Positions 6,012 through 12,553 of a stretch of 12,553 nt of DNA are shown here, piece by piece. This DNA comes from Fidelibacterota bacterium. Lineage in GTDB: Bacteria > Fidelibacterota > Marinisomatia > SCGC-AAA003-L08 > D37C17. The notes under the pieces were generated by a model, which saw only the letters and a list, made by a program, of their open reading frames with translations, did no database searches and was not told the DNA's origin. The position numbers and the translations under genes were made by a program. Location of the stretch: contig JABHHG010000030.1 of assembly GCA_018671635.1 (NCBI GenBank), positions 1 to 12,553 on the forward strand, given 5' to 3'. Numbering within the stretch: position 1 is the first letter of the stretch; the number at the start of each line of letters is the position of its first letter.

Positions 6012-7136
6012 CTACTTTACATACTCGTCGAAGAACGAGATGATTTGACCATTCAGAATAGATAAAATTTCTTTAGCAGGTAATTTCCCTGAAATACCAA
6101 ATTTCTTCGCCAAGGGAGAGAAATAAGGAGTGTCAGAATAATCAAAATGCTTTGTTCCATCTAATATCAATTTTTCTGCATCCGATGTGCTTCGGGCAAT
6201 CAATGTATCTAATTTTTCATAATTTAAGGTTGTGTCCCATTCTGGCCGCCCGATATATAAGAGGGGTACATTTAAGCCATCATCAATCACATGCTGTGGA
6301 ATAGGCACATTCCACCCATCTAAAGAAATGCATGCATCTATTCGACTATCAATATGGGATGCCATGACACTGGTGGCACCACCGTAAGAATGACCAAATA
6401 TTCCGATACGATCTAAATCCATTACTTCCCAAGGAGATTTGTCAGCTCTACTTCTTACTTCTAATTCATCCAGCAAATATTGGATATCTGCAGTTCGCGT
6501 TTTAATTTGAGGCAATCTAAAATCCCAGAAATCCTTTTCTGTTAATTTTACACCCTTACCACGTTTGGCTTGAAGGAATGTAATTCCAGAGCGATAATCA
6601 GCCACCGTACCGTCATCAAAAATAGTAACATTTGCATCAAAGGGGTGGTCAGCTGCAATGACGAAATACCCTTGACTCACCAATTCTTCAATATGTGCCG
6701 TATTTTGGGCGCGCATTCCACCCAATCCATGTGAAAAAACAATAACGGGAATATTTTCTACATCTGGATGTAAAGGCGCATTCAATATAGAATTAGTTCG
6801 AATATCTTGTATATGACGAATCATAAAAACGGGCAGTTCTAATTGCTGTGATAAAGGACCCAATCGCTTATCAGGGTTATCCATATATGGATATCTCTCA
6901 CTATTAACTTCATTTGTGGGATACCAAATCTGAACCACCAACTTCCGCTTATCATCTACATCATCTTCAGTAAACCACTCATCTCGCGCACTGTCCGTCC
7001 AATTGAATATTTGTGTACCTATAGAATACTCACCATTGGGTACGGGTAAATTTTTAAATGGAATTAGTTTTGGCATAATGACTGAGCATCCAGAGAAAAG
7101 GATACTTGATATGAGTAATAAGAATTTATTTTTCAT
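6012..7136 (-). CDS. PAF-acetylhydrolase-like alpha/beta hydrolase, predicted lipoprotein
   Basis: This is a predicted lipid-anchored esterase of the group related to plasma/type II platelet-activating-factor acetylhydrolase, which removes short or oxidised acyl chains from phospholipids. The 374-residue product begins with a hydrophobic signal and a lipobox ending LFSGC (Cys17). Further on are the oxyanion-loop segment FSHGLGG, the nucleophile elbow GHSYGG (Ser250), SLDGW (Asp273) and KHFDYSD (His330). The Ser-Asp spacing of 23 and Asp-His spacing of 57 closely match the human enzyme (23 and 55), as do the LDGW and GHS contexts. The actual substrate is unknown. The ATG has AGG 6 bp upstream. 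It is the last gene of a unit with a small membrane protein (12 bp upstream) and a CBS protein, and it converges with the permease gene at 2 bp. Confidence 0.82.
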   Translation of the reverse strand: MKNKFLLLISSILFSGCSVIMPKLIPFKNLPVPNGEYSIGTQIFNWTDSARDEWFTEDDVDDKRKLVVQIWYPTNEVNSERYPYMDNPDKRLGPLSQQLELPVFMIRHIQDIRTNSILNAPLHPDVENIPVIVFSHGLGGMRAQNTAHIEELVSQGYFVIAADHPFDANVTIFDDGTVADYRSGITFLQAKRGKGVKLTEKDFWDFRLPQIKTRTADIQYLLDELEVRSRADKSPWEVMDLDRIGIFGHSYGGATSVMASHIDSRIDACISLDGWNVPIPQHVIDDGLNVPLLYIGRPEWDTTLNYEKLDTLIARSTSDAEKLILDGTKHFDYSDTPYFSPLAKKFGISGKLPAKEILSILNGQIISFFDEYVK

Positions 7137-7148
7137 TTACAACCTGTT

Positions 7149-7592
7149 TCAGCCAACCATCATGGTGGATATAAATTTAACAAATAACAACACCAATGGT
7201 ACTATCATGATCAAAGTTTTTGGTGAATATGGTATTTTACTAAATGCTGAGGAACGCCTTGATTCGTTAACCGCAAGAATATCTACATTATTAATTGTAC
7301 GTAAAAGTTTAGGGCGTTCATTTTCAATTTCTTGTTTCACTAATGATTCAAAACTTTTAGACTGCCCCATTCTTCTATCACTCAGAATATTAACCGTCAA
7401 TCCTAATGAATCGAATTCAACAATTTCAGAAACATAAATTATCATTTGATTGTTTAAAACTAATTCAAAATGTTTACCTGATTTTTTGTACTCAATTAAT
7501 TGATGATACACAGTAGTACTATTGTCGGCTTCACTGGATTGTGAGAATAGCACTGAAACAATTAATAACAAAGTTGTTAATCTCAATTTCAT
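7149..7592 (-). CDS. Unrecognised small secreted or membrane protein
   Basis: I do not recognise this 147-residue product. It starts with a clear signal-peptide-like segment (residues 1-22, MKLRLTTLLLIVSVLFSQSS, possible cleavage after SEA). The middle is polar with alternating hydrophobic residues (about 28-75, HFELVLNNQMIIYVSEIVEF), suggesting a small beta-rich domain. A basic linker (RRSSAFSKI) follows, then one hydrophobic C-terminal helix (about 124-145). It may be a periplasmic domain anchored by the C-terminal helix. It lies 4 bp after the CBS gene and 12 bp before the PAF-AH-like lipoprotein gene, so it is almost certainly cotranscribed with both. Compact spacing and coding-like composition support a real gene. 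No function is assigned. Confidence 0.75.
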   Translation of the reverse strand: MKLRLTTLLLIVSVLFSQSSEADNSTTVYHQLIEYKKSGKHFELVLNNQMIIYVSEIVEFDSLGLTVNILSDRRMGQSKSFESLVKQEIENERPKLLRTINNVDILAVNESRRSSAFSKIPYSPKTLIMIVPLVLLFVKFISTMMVG

Positions 7593-7596
7593 TACT

Positions 7597-8052
7597 TCAA
7601 TGAGCTTTCATCTCCTCAGATAAATACTCTTTTTGGGGAGAGGTATTTTGTTTCAAATTCTCAATATCTTGAACTGCCGCTAACACATCACAGCGACTAA
7701 TTTGCCCAACCAGTTTTTTGCCATTTAAAACGGGAACTCGCCTGAAATGATTCTTTAAAAAGAGGTCAGCCACTACAAAAATATCTGTTTCGGGTGCAAC
7801 CGTTTTCACATCCTCCGTCATATAACGAGAAACAGCACCACTTGGCATTTTGTGAAATGATCCATTTGCCATAATTCGCAGACAGTCTTTCTCTGTAAGA
7901 ATTCCAACCATTTCTGCAGAGTCATCAATTACGGGTGTACCCGATATACGATGATGGAGCAATTTATCAATGGCCTTATAAATATTTAAATCTTTGTGAA
8001 CTGTAACAACGCTTTGAGTCATATAATGTTGAACCGTGTGTAGCGTATCCAT
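7597..8052 (-). CDS. Stand-alone tandem CBS-domain protein
   Basis: CBS pairs form a Bateman module that usually binds adenine nucleotides or similar ligands and signals energy or ionic state. The 151-residue protein is just two CBS repeats: CBS1 about residues 8-60 (VQHYMTQSVVTVHKDLNIYK ... GTPVIDDSAEMVGILTEKD) and CBS2 about 75-130 (VSRYMTEDVKTVAP ... RRVPVLNGKKLVGQISRCD). A short charged tail follows. There is no attached enzymatic or transport domain, so its partner is unknown. The ATG is preceded by AAGGAG (4-bp spacing) and by a very good promoter at 8089-8117. It leads a three-gene unit with a small membrane protein and a predicted phospholipid-esterase lipoprotein, so a role in envelope or energy-state sensing is possible but only inferred. 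Confidence 0.9.
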   Translation of the reverse strand: MDTLHTVQHYMTQSVVTVHKDLNIYKAIDKLLHHRISGTPVIDDSAEMVGILTEKDCLRIMANGSFHKMPSGAVSRYMTEDVKTVAPETDIFVVADLFLKNHFRRVPVLNGKKLVGQISRCDVLAAVQDIENLKQNTSPQKEYLSEEMKAH

Positions 8053-8088
8053 CTTTCTCCTTAATAATCTTTCTTTGACTGCGTCTAT

Positions 8089-8117
8089 ATCTTAGCACTG
8101 AATAAATTTTGGGTCAA
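8089..8117 (-). promoter_or_regulatory. Predicted sigma70-type promoter of the CBS-protein unit
   Basis: On the minus strand TTGACC (8117-8112), a 17-bp spacer and TAAGAT (8094-8089) form a near-consensus promoter. It is followed by a leader of about 30 nt with a strong AAGGAG ribosome-binding site before the CBS gene ATG. It lies in the 74-bp gap after purU, so the CBS unit is transcribed separately from purU. Confidence 0.75.
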
Positions 8118-8126
8118 GAAAAGTAT

Positions 8127-8981
8127 TTATCCGTGGAAAATGAGCGTTCGTTGTCCATGGAGCAAAATTCGATGTTGCAAATGTGCCTTTACCGCAGAGG
8201 TGAGTACGCGCCGTTCAATGTCTCTCCCAGCTTGAATCATCTCTTTCACTGAATACTGATGGGTTACCGACTCCACATCTTGCTCTATAATGGGACCTTC
8301 ATCTAACGCTTCCGTTACATAATGGGCAGTAGCACCAATCATTTTTACCCCACGAACCCATGCCTTATGATAGGGCATATCCCCTTTAAAAGCAGGGAGA
8401 ATCGCATGATGGATATTGATAACTCGACCCTTATATTGCTGAACAATTTTAGGTGAAAGAATCTGCATATATCGCGCTAAAACTACAATATCAATATTAT
8501 GGGTTTTCAGGAGTGATAAAATCTCTTTTTCTTGGAATTCTCTATTTTCAGCATCCACAGGTAAATGATAATACTCAATTCTATATTGCTCTACACTACT
8601 TCTCAAATTGTCGTGATTGCTTATCACCAATGGGATATTGCAATTTAATTCTTTTGATTGGTGTTTCATTAGTAAATCACTCACATGGGCTTGCTCTTTT
8701 GTGCAAAGAATGGCCATATTCAATGGCATTAGTGGGTCATGGATAGTTAGTTTTCCGGAGAGTTTTCCCTCAATCTCATTCAACAGATCAATAAGAGCAT
8801 TTGATGGAATAGTCATACTGCTCAAATCTGCATGGGCACGCATGAAAAATAGCCCTTCATCCGGCTCAACATGTTGCTCGAGAGATAATACATTTACCTT
8901 GTGCTGATAAAGCAATTGTGTAAATTGTGCAATAATGCCCCGTTGGTCAGGACAGGTTAAGTGAAAAATCATCTCCGACAT
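8127..8981 (-). CDS. purU: Formyltetrahydrofolate deformylase
   Basis: PurU hydrolyses 10-formyl-THF to THF and formate, balancing the one-carbon pool and supplying formate for PurT-type purine synthesis. The 284-residue product has an N-terminal ACT regulatory domain (about 1-80; FHLTCPDQRGIIAQFTQLLY) and a formyltransferase-fold catalytic domain (about 86-284). The catalytic triad N189, H191 and D227 is present (INIHHAILPAF, ALDEGPII), with the same 2- and 36-residue spacings as the related GAR transformylase. GATAHYVTEALDEGPIIEQD is the classic PurU block. I prefer the first ATG. No ribosome-binding site precedes it, but a TATAAT box ends 8 bp upstream, suggesting a very short leader. A GGAG lies between Met1 and Met4 but directly abuts Met4. 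Confidence 0.95.
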   Translation of the reverse strand: MSEMIFHLTCPDQRGIIAQFTQLLYQHKVNVLSLEQHVEPDEGLFFMRAHADLSSMTIPSNALIDLLNEIEGKLSGKLTIHDPLMPLNMAILCTKEQAHVSDLLMKHQSKELNCNIPLVISNHDNLRSSVEQYRIEYYHLPVDAENREFQEKEILSLLKTHNIDIVVLARYMQILSPKIVQQYKGRVINIHHAILPAFKGDMPYHKAWVRGVKMIGATAHYVTEALDEGPIIEQDVESVTHQYSVKEMIQAGRDIERRVLTSAVKAHLQHRILLHGQRTLIFHG

Positions 8982-8989
8982 GATTTAAA

Positions 8990-8995
8990 ATTATA
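8990..8995 (-). promoter_or_regulatory. Possible -10 box for purU
   Basis: TATAAT on the minus strand ends 8 bp before the purU ATG, predicting transcription only a few nucleotides upstream of the start codon. There is no recognisable -35 box. A weak AT-rich inverted repeat (TTTTCA/TGAAAA, 9000-9017) lies immediately upstream, in the 40-bp gap after comEC. Either a near-leaderless promoter or chance. Confidence 0.35.
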
Positions 8996-9021
8996 TGCCT
9001 TTTCACGTAAATGAAAATCTT

Positions 9022-11319
9022 TTATTCAATCATTTTTGAAATTTTTATTATTTTTCCATCGGATTTCATGCTGATACCACCATGCTCATCGGTTCTGAAT
9101 AATGTAGCACCATTATTTTTCCACCGATCCATTATTAGTGATGATGGATGTCCATATTTGTTCATTTTACCCAATGAGATGATGCCATATTGTGGAGATG
9201 CATTTTCTACAATTTTCAGTGAAGAGCTGGTTTTTGAGCCATGATGCCCCACCTTCACCACATCCACATCTAAATAAGCCCCTAATTTTGAATAAATATT
9301 TTCAGCTTGCGTTTCTGCATCTCCAGTAAATAAAAATGAATTATTTCCGTGATCAATACGAACCACAATGGATGCATTATTAATATTTGACACATGTTTA
9401 GAATATGAACTATCTGGAAATAATACCGTCAATATCAGTCCATCAATTTCAAAAACTTCTCCAGGGCGTGGATATTTTACCATTGTTCGATTTTCTACAA
9501 ATTTCTCCATGATTGATTGATACAATCCAGATTCATAATAATTGTATGTATCCCAAACGACCTCAATTGGAATCTCATCCAAAATGGTTTTGAGTCCACC
9601 AATATGATCTGCATGGGGATGACTCATTATGGCTAAATCAATTTGTGTAAACCCCTGGTTTTTCAAATATGGGAGGATGACATACTTCCCATAATCTTTA
9701 CCAAATCCTTTATATCCAGCATCAATAAGAATTGCGGTTTCATCATTATGGATAATGCATGCATCCCCTTGCCCCACATCAAGGAATGCAAATTTATAAT
9801 TTGATTGATTACTTACTTCAGGCCATACCCAGCCATTCATCACAATTAAACCAAAAATAATAAACCCTTGCGCATATCGTTGGATAGAAATACTCATGAC
9901 CAAAATCCATAATGAAAGTAATAGGAGGATGAAGATAGTGGAAAAGCTATACACTGGAACATATGAATAGGGAAAATTACTCACTATGGAGCTGATGAAA
10001 TCTAAAACCCACATACATCCCCACATGGCATTACCATAAATATTGGCAAAATAATTAGAGAAAAGTGAAAAGAAAAGCGTTGTTATGCCCGTAAGTACTG
10101 CCAAAGCTGAGAGGAAAATAGCAAAAATATTTGTGAATAACGACCATAGAGGAATCTGACCAAATACAAATGCGATAGGTAAAAATGTGCCCATCTGCGC
10201 CCCCATTGAAACTGCAACATAATCGGACCCCCATCGAAACCATGGCTTTTGCCTCCACAGTTGTAATTTTTCATTGTTTTTTATTAATATTTGTAGCTGA
10301 CCATAGGAATATAGAATTCCGGCTACTGCACCAAAAGACAACTGAAAGCTCAAATTGAATAGTTGATTGGGATCAATAAGTAAATTTACAAACCCCACCA
10401 CCCCTAAAATATTCCATGCACTGGTTTTAAATTCTTTCAATTTAGCGTAGGCGTACAATATTGCCATAATTCCGGCTCTTATTACACTGATGGGCCACCC
10501 CGTGATACCCATATAAAATATCATTCCCACTAAAATTAGCAAAAATCTCAATTTGGCATTCAAATAGAAAATACTACCCAATAAATGGAGAACCAAAAGT
10601 ATATAGCCCACATGTAATCCCGATACAGCCAATATATGAATAATTCCAGATGCTTTAAAATTCTCCTTTAATTCTTCGTCAATTTCTGACTTCACGCCGA
10701 TGAGTAGCCCCAATGCCATACCCGTATACGGTTCAGAAATAAATTTATTTATTTTCAGAATTATTGACTGTCGAATGTGAAAGAATATTCTGTTAATATT
10801 CAGTGGACCTGAAATTTCTGTGACCAATTCTGAATCTTTGCTGAAAATTAAATCAACCCCTTTGGACTTATAATACTTTCGTGCATCAAATTGTCCCGGA
10901 TTCCGGGCCTCATCTGGGATATATATTTTCCCTCGAATATGCAATATATCTCCAGGAGTTGAGGTCAAACTATCTTCAACAGAATAGAGAATCCCCAATC
11001 CATCGGCGTTTAAAATATAGTTTACCCGTTTGGTCGTTTGGTACACCGAAATTATGGGCGATTCAATTTCAACGGTTTGGGACGAATAATTTTCTAATTC
11101 TAAAGTAGGATTCTCCCATAACCATATTGACCACATCAATGAAAATATTACAGTGGGGATAGCAACATTATGGTATCGGGAAAAGAGTATTAAGCTACTA
11201 ATAATGAGTATTGTGAAGGGAAAAATAATTCCCGCCTGAAAATTGACTGCCAACAAAATAGCCATTATCTGAAATGGGATAAACTTATAAATTGGATTCT
11301 GGACGAAGAATGTATTCAT
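9022..11319 (-). CDS. comEC: ComEC/Rec2-family DNA-uptake channel with metallo-beta-lactamase domain
   Basis: ComEC forms the inner-membrane channel that carries single-stranded DNA into the cell during natural transformation. The 765-residue product has the full three-part architecture. There are N-terminal membrane segments with a soluble OB-like (DUF4131) domain, about 1-190. The polytopic Competence domain, about 200-490, begins at GMALGLLIGVKSEID and includes ASGIIHILAVSGLHVGY. The C-terminal metallo-beta-lactamase-like domain, about 510-765, starts at FAFLDVGQGDACIIHNDETA. A full HxHxDH motif is present (H567, H569, D571, H572) with the later GDAE and KVGHHGSK segments, so the domain could bind metal and act as a nuclease. 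No ribosome-binding site is evident. It stands 187 bp after the NYN gene and 40 bp before purU, with no other competence genes here. Confidence 0.95.
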   Translation of the reverse strand: MNTFFVQNPIYKFIPFQIMAILLAVNFQAGIIFPFTILIISSLILFSRYHNVAIPTVIFSLMWSIWLWENPTLELENYSSQTVEIESPIISVYQTTKRVNYILNADGLGILYSVEDSLTSTPGDILHIRGKIYIPDEARNPGQFDARKYYKSKGVDLIFSKDSELVTEISGPLNINRIFFHIRQSIILKINKFISEPYTGMALGLLIGVKSEIDEELKENFKASGIIHILAVSGLHVGYILLVLHLLGSIFYLNAKLRFLLILVGMIFYMGITGWPISVIRAGIMAILYAYAKLKEFKTSAWNILGVVGFVNLLIDPNQLFNLSFQLSFGAVAGILYSYGQLQILIKNNEKLQLWRQKPWFRWGSDYVAVSMGAQMGTFLPIAFVFGQIPLWSLFTNIFAIFLSALAVLTGITTLFFSLFSNYFANIYGNAMWGCMWVLDFISSIVSNFPYSYVPVYSFSTIFILLLLSLWILVMSISIQRYAQGFIIFGLIVMNGWVWPEVSNQSNYKFAFLDVGQGDACIIHNDETAILIDAGYKGFGKDYGKYVILPYLKNQGFTQIDLAIMSHPHADHIGGLKTILDEIPIEVVWDTYNYYESGLYQSIMEKFVENRTMVKYPRPGEVFEIDGLILTVLFPDSSYSKHVSNINNASIVVRIDHGNNSFLFTGDAETQAENIYSKLGAYLDVDVVKVGHHGSKTSSSLKIVENASPQYGIISLGKMNKYGHPSSLIMDRWKNNGATLFRTDEHGGISMKSDGKIIKISKMIE

Positions 11320-11358
11320 GTTTTTTAAACCATTAAAATAGTTTTTTACTGACGATTA

Positions 11359-11495
11359 TTTGCATCCTATGTCAATTGATTCCACATAACTTCTCTTTTG
11401 GATTCCACTGACTGTGTCAATGGGGGTTTTAAAATCGACATAGTTGATTAACTCCATAGCCTTCTTCTTGTGGATTCCATTGACTGAGTCAATGG
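11359..11495 (-). repeat. 72-bp tandem repeat, about 1.9 copies, with hairpin cores
   Basis: This lies in the 187-bp gap between the NYN gene stop and comEC. Two units begin with ATTGAC at 11493 and 11421 on the minus strand, exactly 72 bp apart, and align without gaps; about 35 of the first 48 bases match. Each has an 8-bp hairpin with a 3-nt loop: CCATTGAC/GTCAATGG at 11495-11477 and the same with one G-U pair at 11423-11405. Read on the minus strand in one frame the units encode a 24-residue repeat (IDSVNGIHKKKAMELI, then IDTVSGIQKRSYVESI) out of frame with the NYN gene. No T-run follows the hairpins, so they are not intrinsic terminators. Either non-coding structured repeats or the frameshifted remnant of a protein tail. 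Confidence 0.8.
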
Positions 11496-11506
11496 AGGCT
11501 TCCCCC

Positions 11507-11992
11507 CTACTTCTTGGGTGCTTTATATACAAACCAATCTTCATTGGTAATTTCATGGAAATGGTCAGCATCCTCAATTAGAACTTGAGCCGTAGTAGAT
11601 TTTACTGCCGCAATCTCAACCCGAACTCCCTCTGCTTTCAAGTGATGCACCAATTCAACGAAGTCTGAATCGCCAGACATGATGATGATAGTATCAACCT
11701 TTGATGCCAGCTGTGTGGCCTTAATTGATAATGGAATATCAGCAGATTTATGACAGGGTATCACCGACCCATAATAATTTTCATGCAAACGCTCAGCAAA
11801 CTTAGATGAAATAGCCTTTCCTTCTCTAAAATAGAGAAGGCGGTTCAGTCCGCGACCATTTAAAAGTTTGGGGATTAAGGTGTCGAAATTGATCATGGTA
11901 TTCTTAGATTTGGACTCACTATGAATACTACGCTCAATATTATTTCCATCACAAAGGATAGCTACTGATTGATTTATGATTATGTTTTCCAT
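11507..11992 (-). CDS. NYN-domain (LabA/DUF88-like) putative ribonuclease
   Basis: NYN domains have a PIN-like fold and are predicted or shown to be metal-dependent RNases. The 161-residue protein is essentially one such domain. Acidic residues at the expected places are D15 in ILCDGNN near the first strand, D85 in KSADIPLSI, and D108/D110 in IIIMSGDSDFVELVHHLKAE, followed by GVRVEIAAV and DADHFHEI, the usual family ending. All putative metal ligands are present, so it is probably active; its RNA target is unknown. No ribosome-binding site precedes the ATG, but a promoter with its -10 box only 5 bp from the ATG suggests a leaderless mRNA. It stops at TAG just before a G6 run, beyond which a repeated, open, out-of-frame stretch continues. 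Confidence 0.85.
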   Translation of the reverse strand: MENIIINQSVAILCDGNNIERSIHSESKSKNTMINFDTLIPKLLNGRGLNRLLYFREGKAISSKFAERLHENYYGSVIPCHKSADIPLSIKATQLASKVDTIIIMSGDSDFVELVHHLKAEGVRVEIAAVKSTTAQVLIEDADHFHEITNEDWFVYKAPKK

Positions 11993-11997
11993 GGCCG

Positions 11998-12026
11998 AAT
12001 ATACAGTTATTCAGTCAATTCATCAA
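11998..12026 (-). promoter_or_regulatory. Predicted near-leaderless promoter of the NYN gene
   Basis: On the minus strand TTGATG (12026-12021), 17 bp and TATATT (12003-11998) match sigma70 boxes well. The -10 box ends only 5 bp before the ATG, so transcription should begin at or within a few bases of the start codon. A 6-bp inverted repeat (TCATCA/TGATGA, 12020-12035) overlaps the -35 box and might be an operator. Confidence 0.5.
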
Positions 12027-12049
12027 GAGTGATGATTTACAGGTGGGTC

Positions 12050-12553
12050 TTACTCAGTATATCCGTTTACAATGGGATATCGACGACCGACACCAAAAGC
12101 CTTTTTAGAAATACGAATTCCCGGTGGGGCTTGACGTCGTTTGTACTCTGAATATCGGACTTTCTGCATCATTTCTGTAGCCAGTTCAGAATCAAAGCCT
12201 GCATTGACTAATCCTGCCGAATGAAGGCCGTTCGTCACAATGGCATCTACCAGTGGACTCACCACATCATAGTCAAAGGGGTCCACTTGATTGGGACTCA
12301 ATTCTGCTGAGGGTGGTTTCGTTAATGTTCCCTCAGGGATAACTTCTTTTCCAAAATGCTCATTGATCCAGCGGCATACTGAATAGACCTGAGATTTATT
12401 CAAATCGCTAATGACCGCCAAGGCACCACACATATCACCGTACATGGTGCAATAACCCAATGCAGATTCAGTTTTGTTTCCCGTGTTTAGCACCAAGGCA
12501 TTTTTCTTATTGGCAATGGCCATGAGTAGATTCCCCCGAATCCGTGCTTGGAG
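12050..12553 (-). CDS. nadE: NAD+ synthase, C-terminal part (probably glutamine-dependent; cut by window edge)
   Basis: NadE converts deamido-NAD+ to NAD+ with ATP and an amide donor, the last step of NAD synthesis. The visible 167 residues are the C-terminal part of the synthetase domain; the frame is open to the window edge. Recognisable segments are LQARIRGNLLM at the edge, LVLNTGNKTESALGYCTMYG (the NAD-synthetase signature), AVISDLNKSQVY, and TKPPSAELSPNQ. The tail has the glutamine-dependent-type ending EYKRRQAPPG ... RRYPIVNGY. These tail features favour the two-domain glutamine-hydrolysing enzyme, but its amidotransferase domain is outside the window. The stop lies 57 bp before the NYN gene start. 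Confidence 0.95.
   Translation of the reverse strand, partial: LQARIRGNLLMAIANKKNALVLNTGNKTESALGYCTMYGDMCGALAVISDLNKSQVYSVCRWINEHFGKEVIPEGTLTKPPSAELSPNQVDPFDYDVVSPLVDAIVTNGLHSAGLVNAGFDSELATEMMQKVRYSEYKRRQAPPGIRISKKAFGVGRRYPIVNGYTE

Noticed and set aside
6023..6038. CTCGT/ACGAG inverted repeat at the convergent ends of the permease and lipoprotein genes, as a terminator.
   Set aside because: Stem is only 5 bp, lies inside the lipoprotein coding sequence and has no T-run on either side.
11405..11495. Repeat hairpins as intrinsic terminators of the NYN gene, or as a CRISPR array.
   Set aside because: No T-run follows either stem, stems are AT-rich, and two diverged 72-bp units with no unique spacers do not make a CRISPR array.
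11356..11577. Separate 73-residue gene on the minus strand covering the repeats.
   Set aside because: Its only early ATG lies inside the NYN gene in another frame without a ribosome-binding site; better treated as repeat DNA or a frameshifted tail.
1..12553. Mobile element, prophage or defence island.
   Set aside because: No transposase, integrase, terminal inverted repeats, attachment sites or toxin-antitoxin pairs were seen; the NYN protein alone is not enough to call a defence system.

Overview
The window is AT-rich, densely packed chromosomal DNA from a Gram-negative bacterium. An LptF/LptG lipopolysaccharide-export permease and a lipobox protein indicate an outer membrane. Housekeeping content (ribosomal proteins, pyrimidine synthesis, NAD synthase, ComEC) dominates. 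There are no phage, IS, CRISPR or tRNA/rRNA signatures. The mix of rplM-rpsI-rpsB-tsf, a PyrR-headed pyr operon, a PAF-acetylhydrolase-like lipoprotein and a NYN/LabA-type protein would fit the FCB side of the tree, for example a marine Marinimicrobia-like lineage. That placement is an impression from gene content and composition, not a demonstrated assignment.

Layout, with almost everything on the minus strand (read right to left). At the right edge is the C-terminal part of glutamine-dependent NAD synthase (nadE, 12553-12050). Next is a NYN-domain nuclease-like gene (11992-11507) with its own near-leaderless promoter, followed by a 187-bp gap holding about 1.9 copies of a 72-bp tandem repeat with hairpin-forming cores. 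Then come comEC (11319-9022) and purU (8981-8127). A consensus-like promoter at 8089-8117 starts a tight three-gene unit: a two-CBS-domain protein, an unrecognised small membrane/secreted protein and a PAF-acetylhydrolase-like lipoprotein (8052-6012). The only plus-strand gene is the LptF/G permease (4924-6009). It ends 2 bp from the lipoprotein gene tail to tail and is divergent from the pyr operon.

The left part is the pyr operon pyrR-pyrB-pyrC (4729-1956). It is preceded by a leader of about 140 nt with a PyrR-type RNA hairpin and an intrinsic terminator, a probable UMP-sensing attenuator. It runs directly into rplM-rpsI-rpsB-tsf (1848 to beyond position 1), which has its own sigma70-like promoter just after pyrC. 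I see no terminator between the two operons.

The most interesting items are the PyrR leader outside the classical Firmicute setting, the 72-bp repeats after the NYN gene (non-coding RNA structure or the decayed, frameshifted tail of that protein), and the CBS / small membrane protein / PAF-AH-like lipoprotein unit. I do not see a clear-cut new defence or mobile system here.
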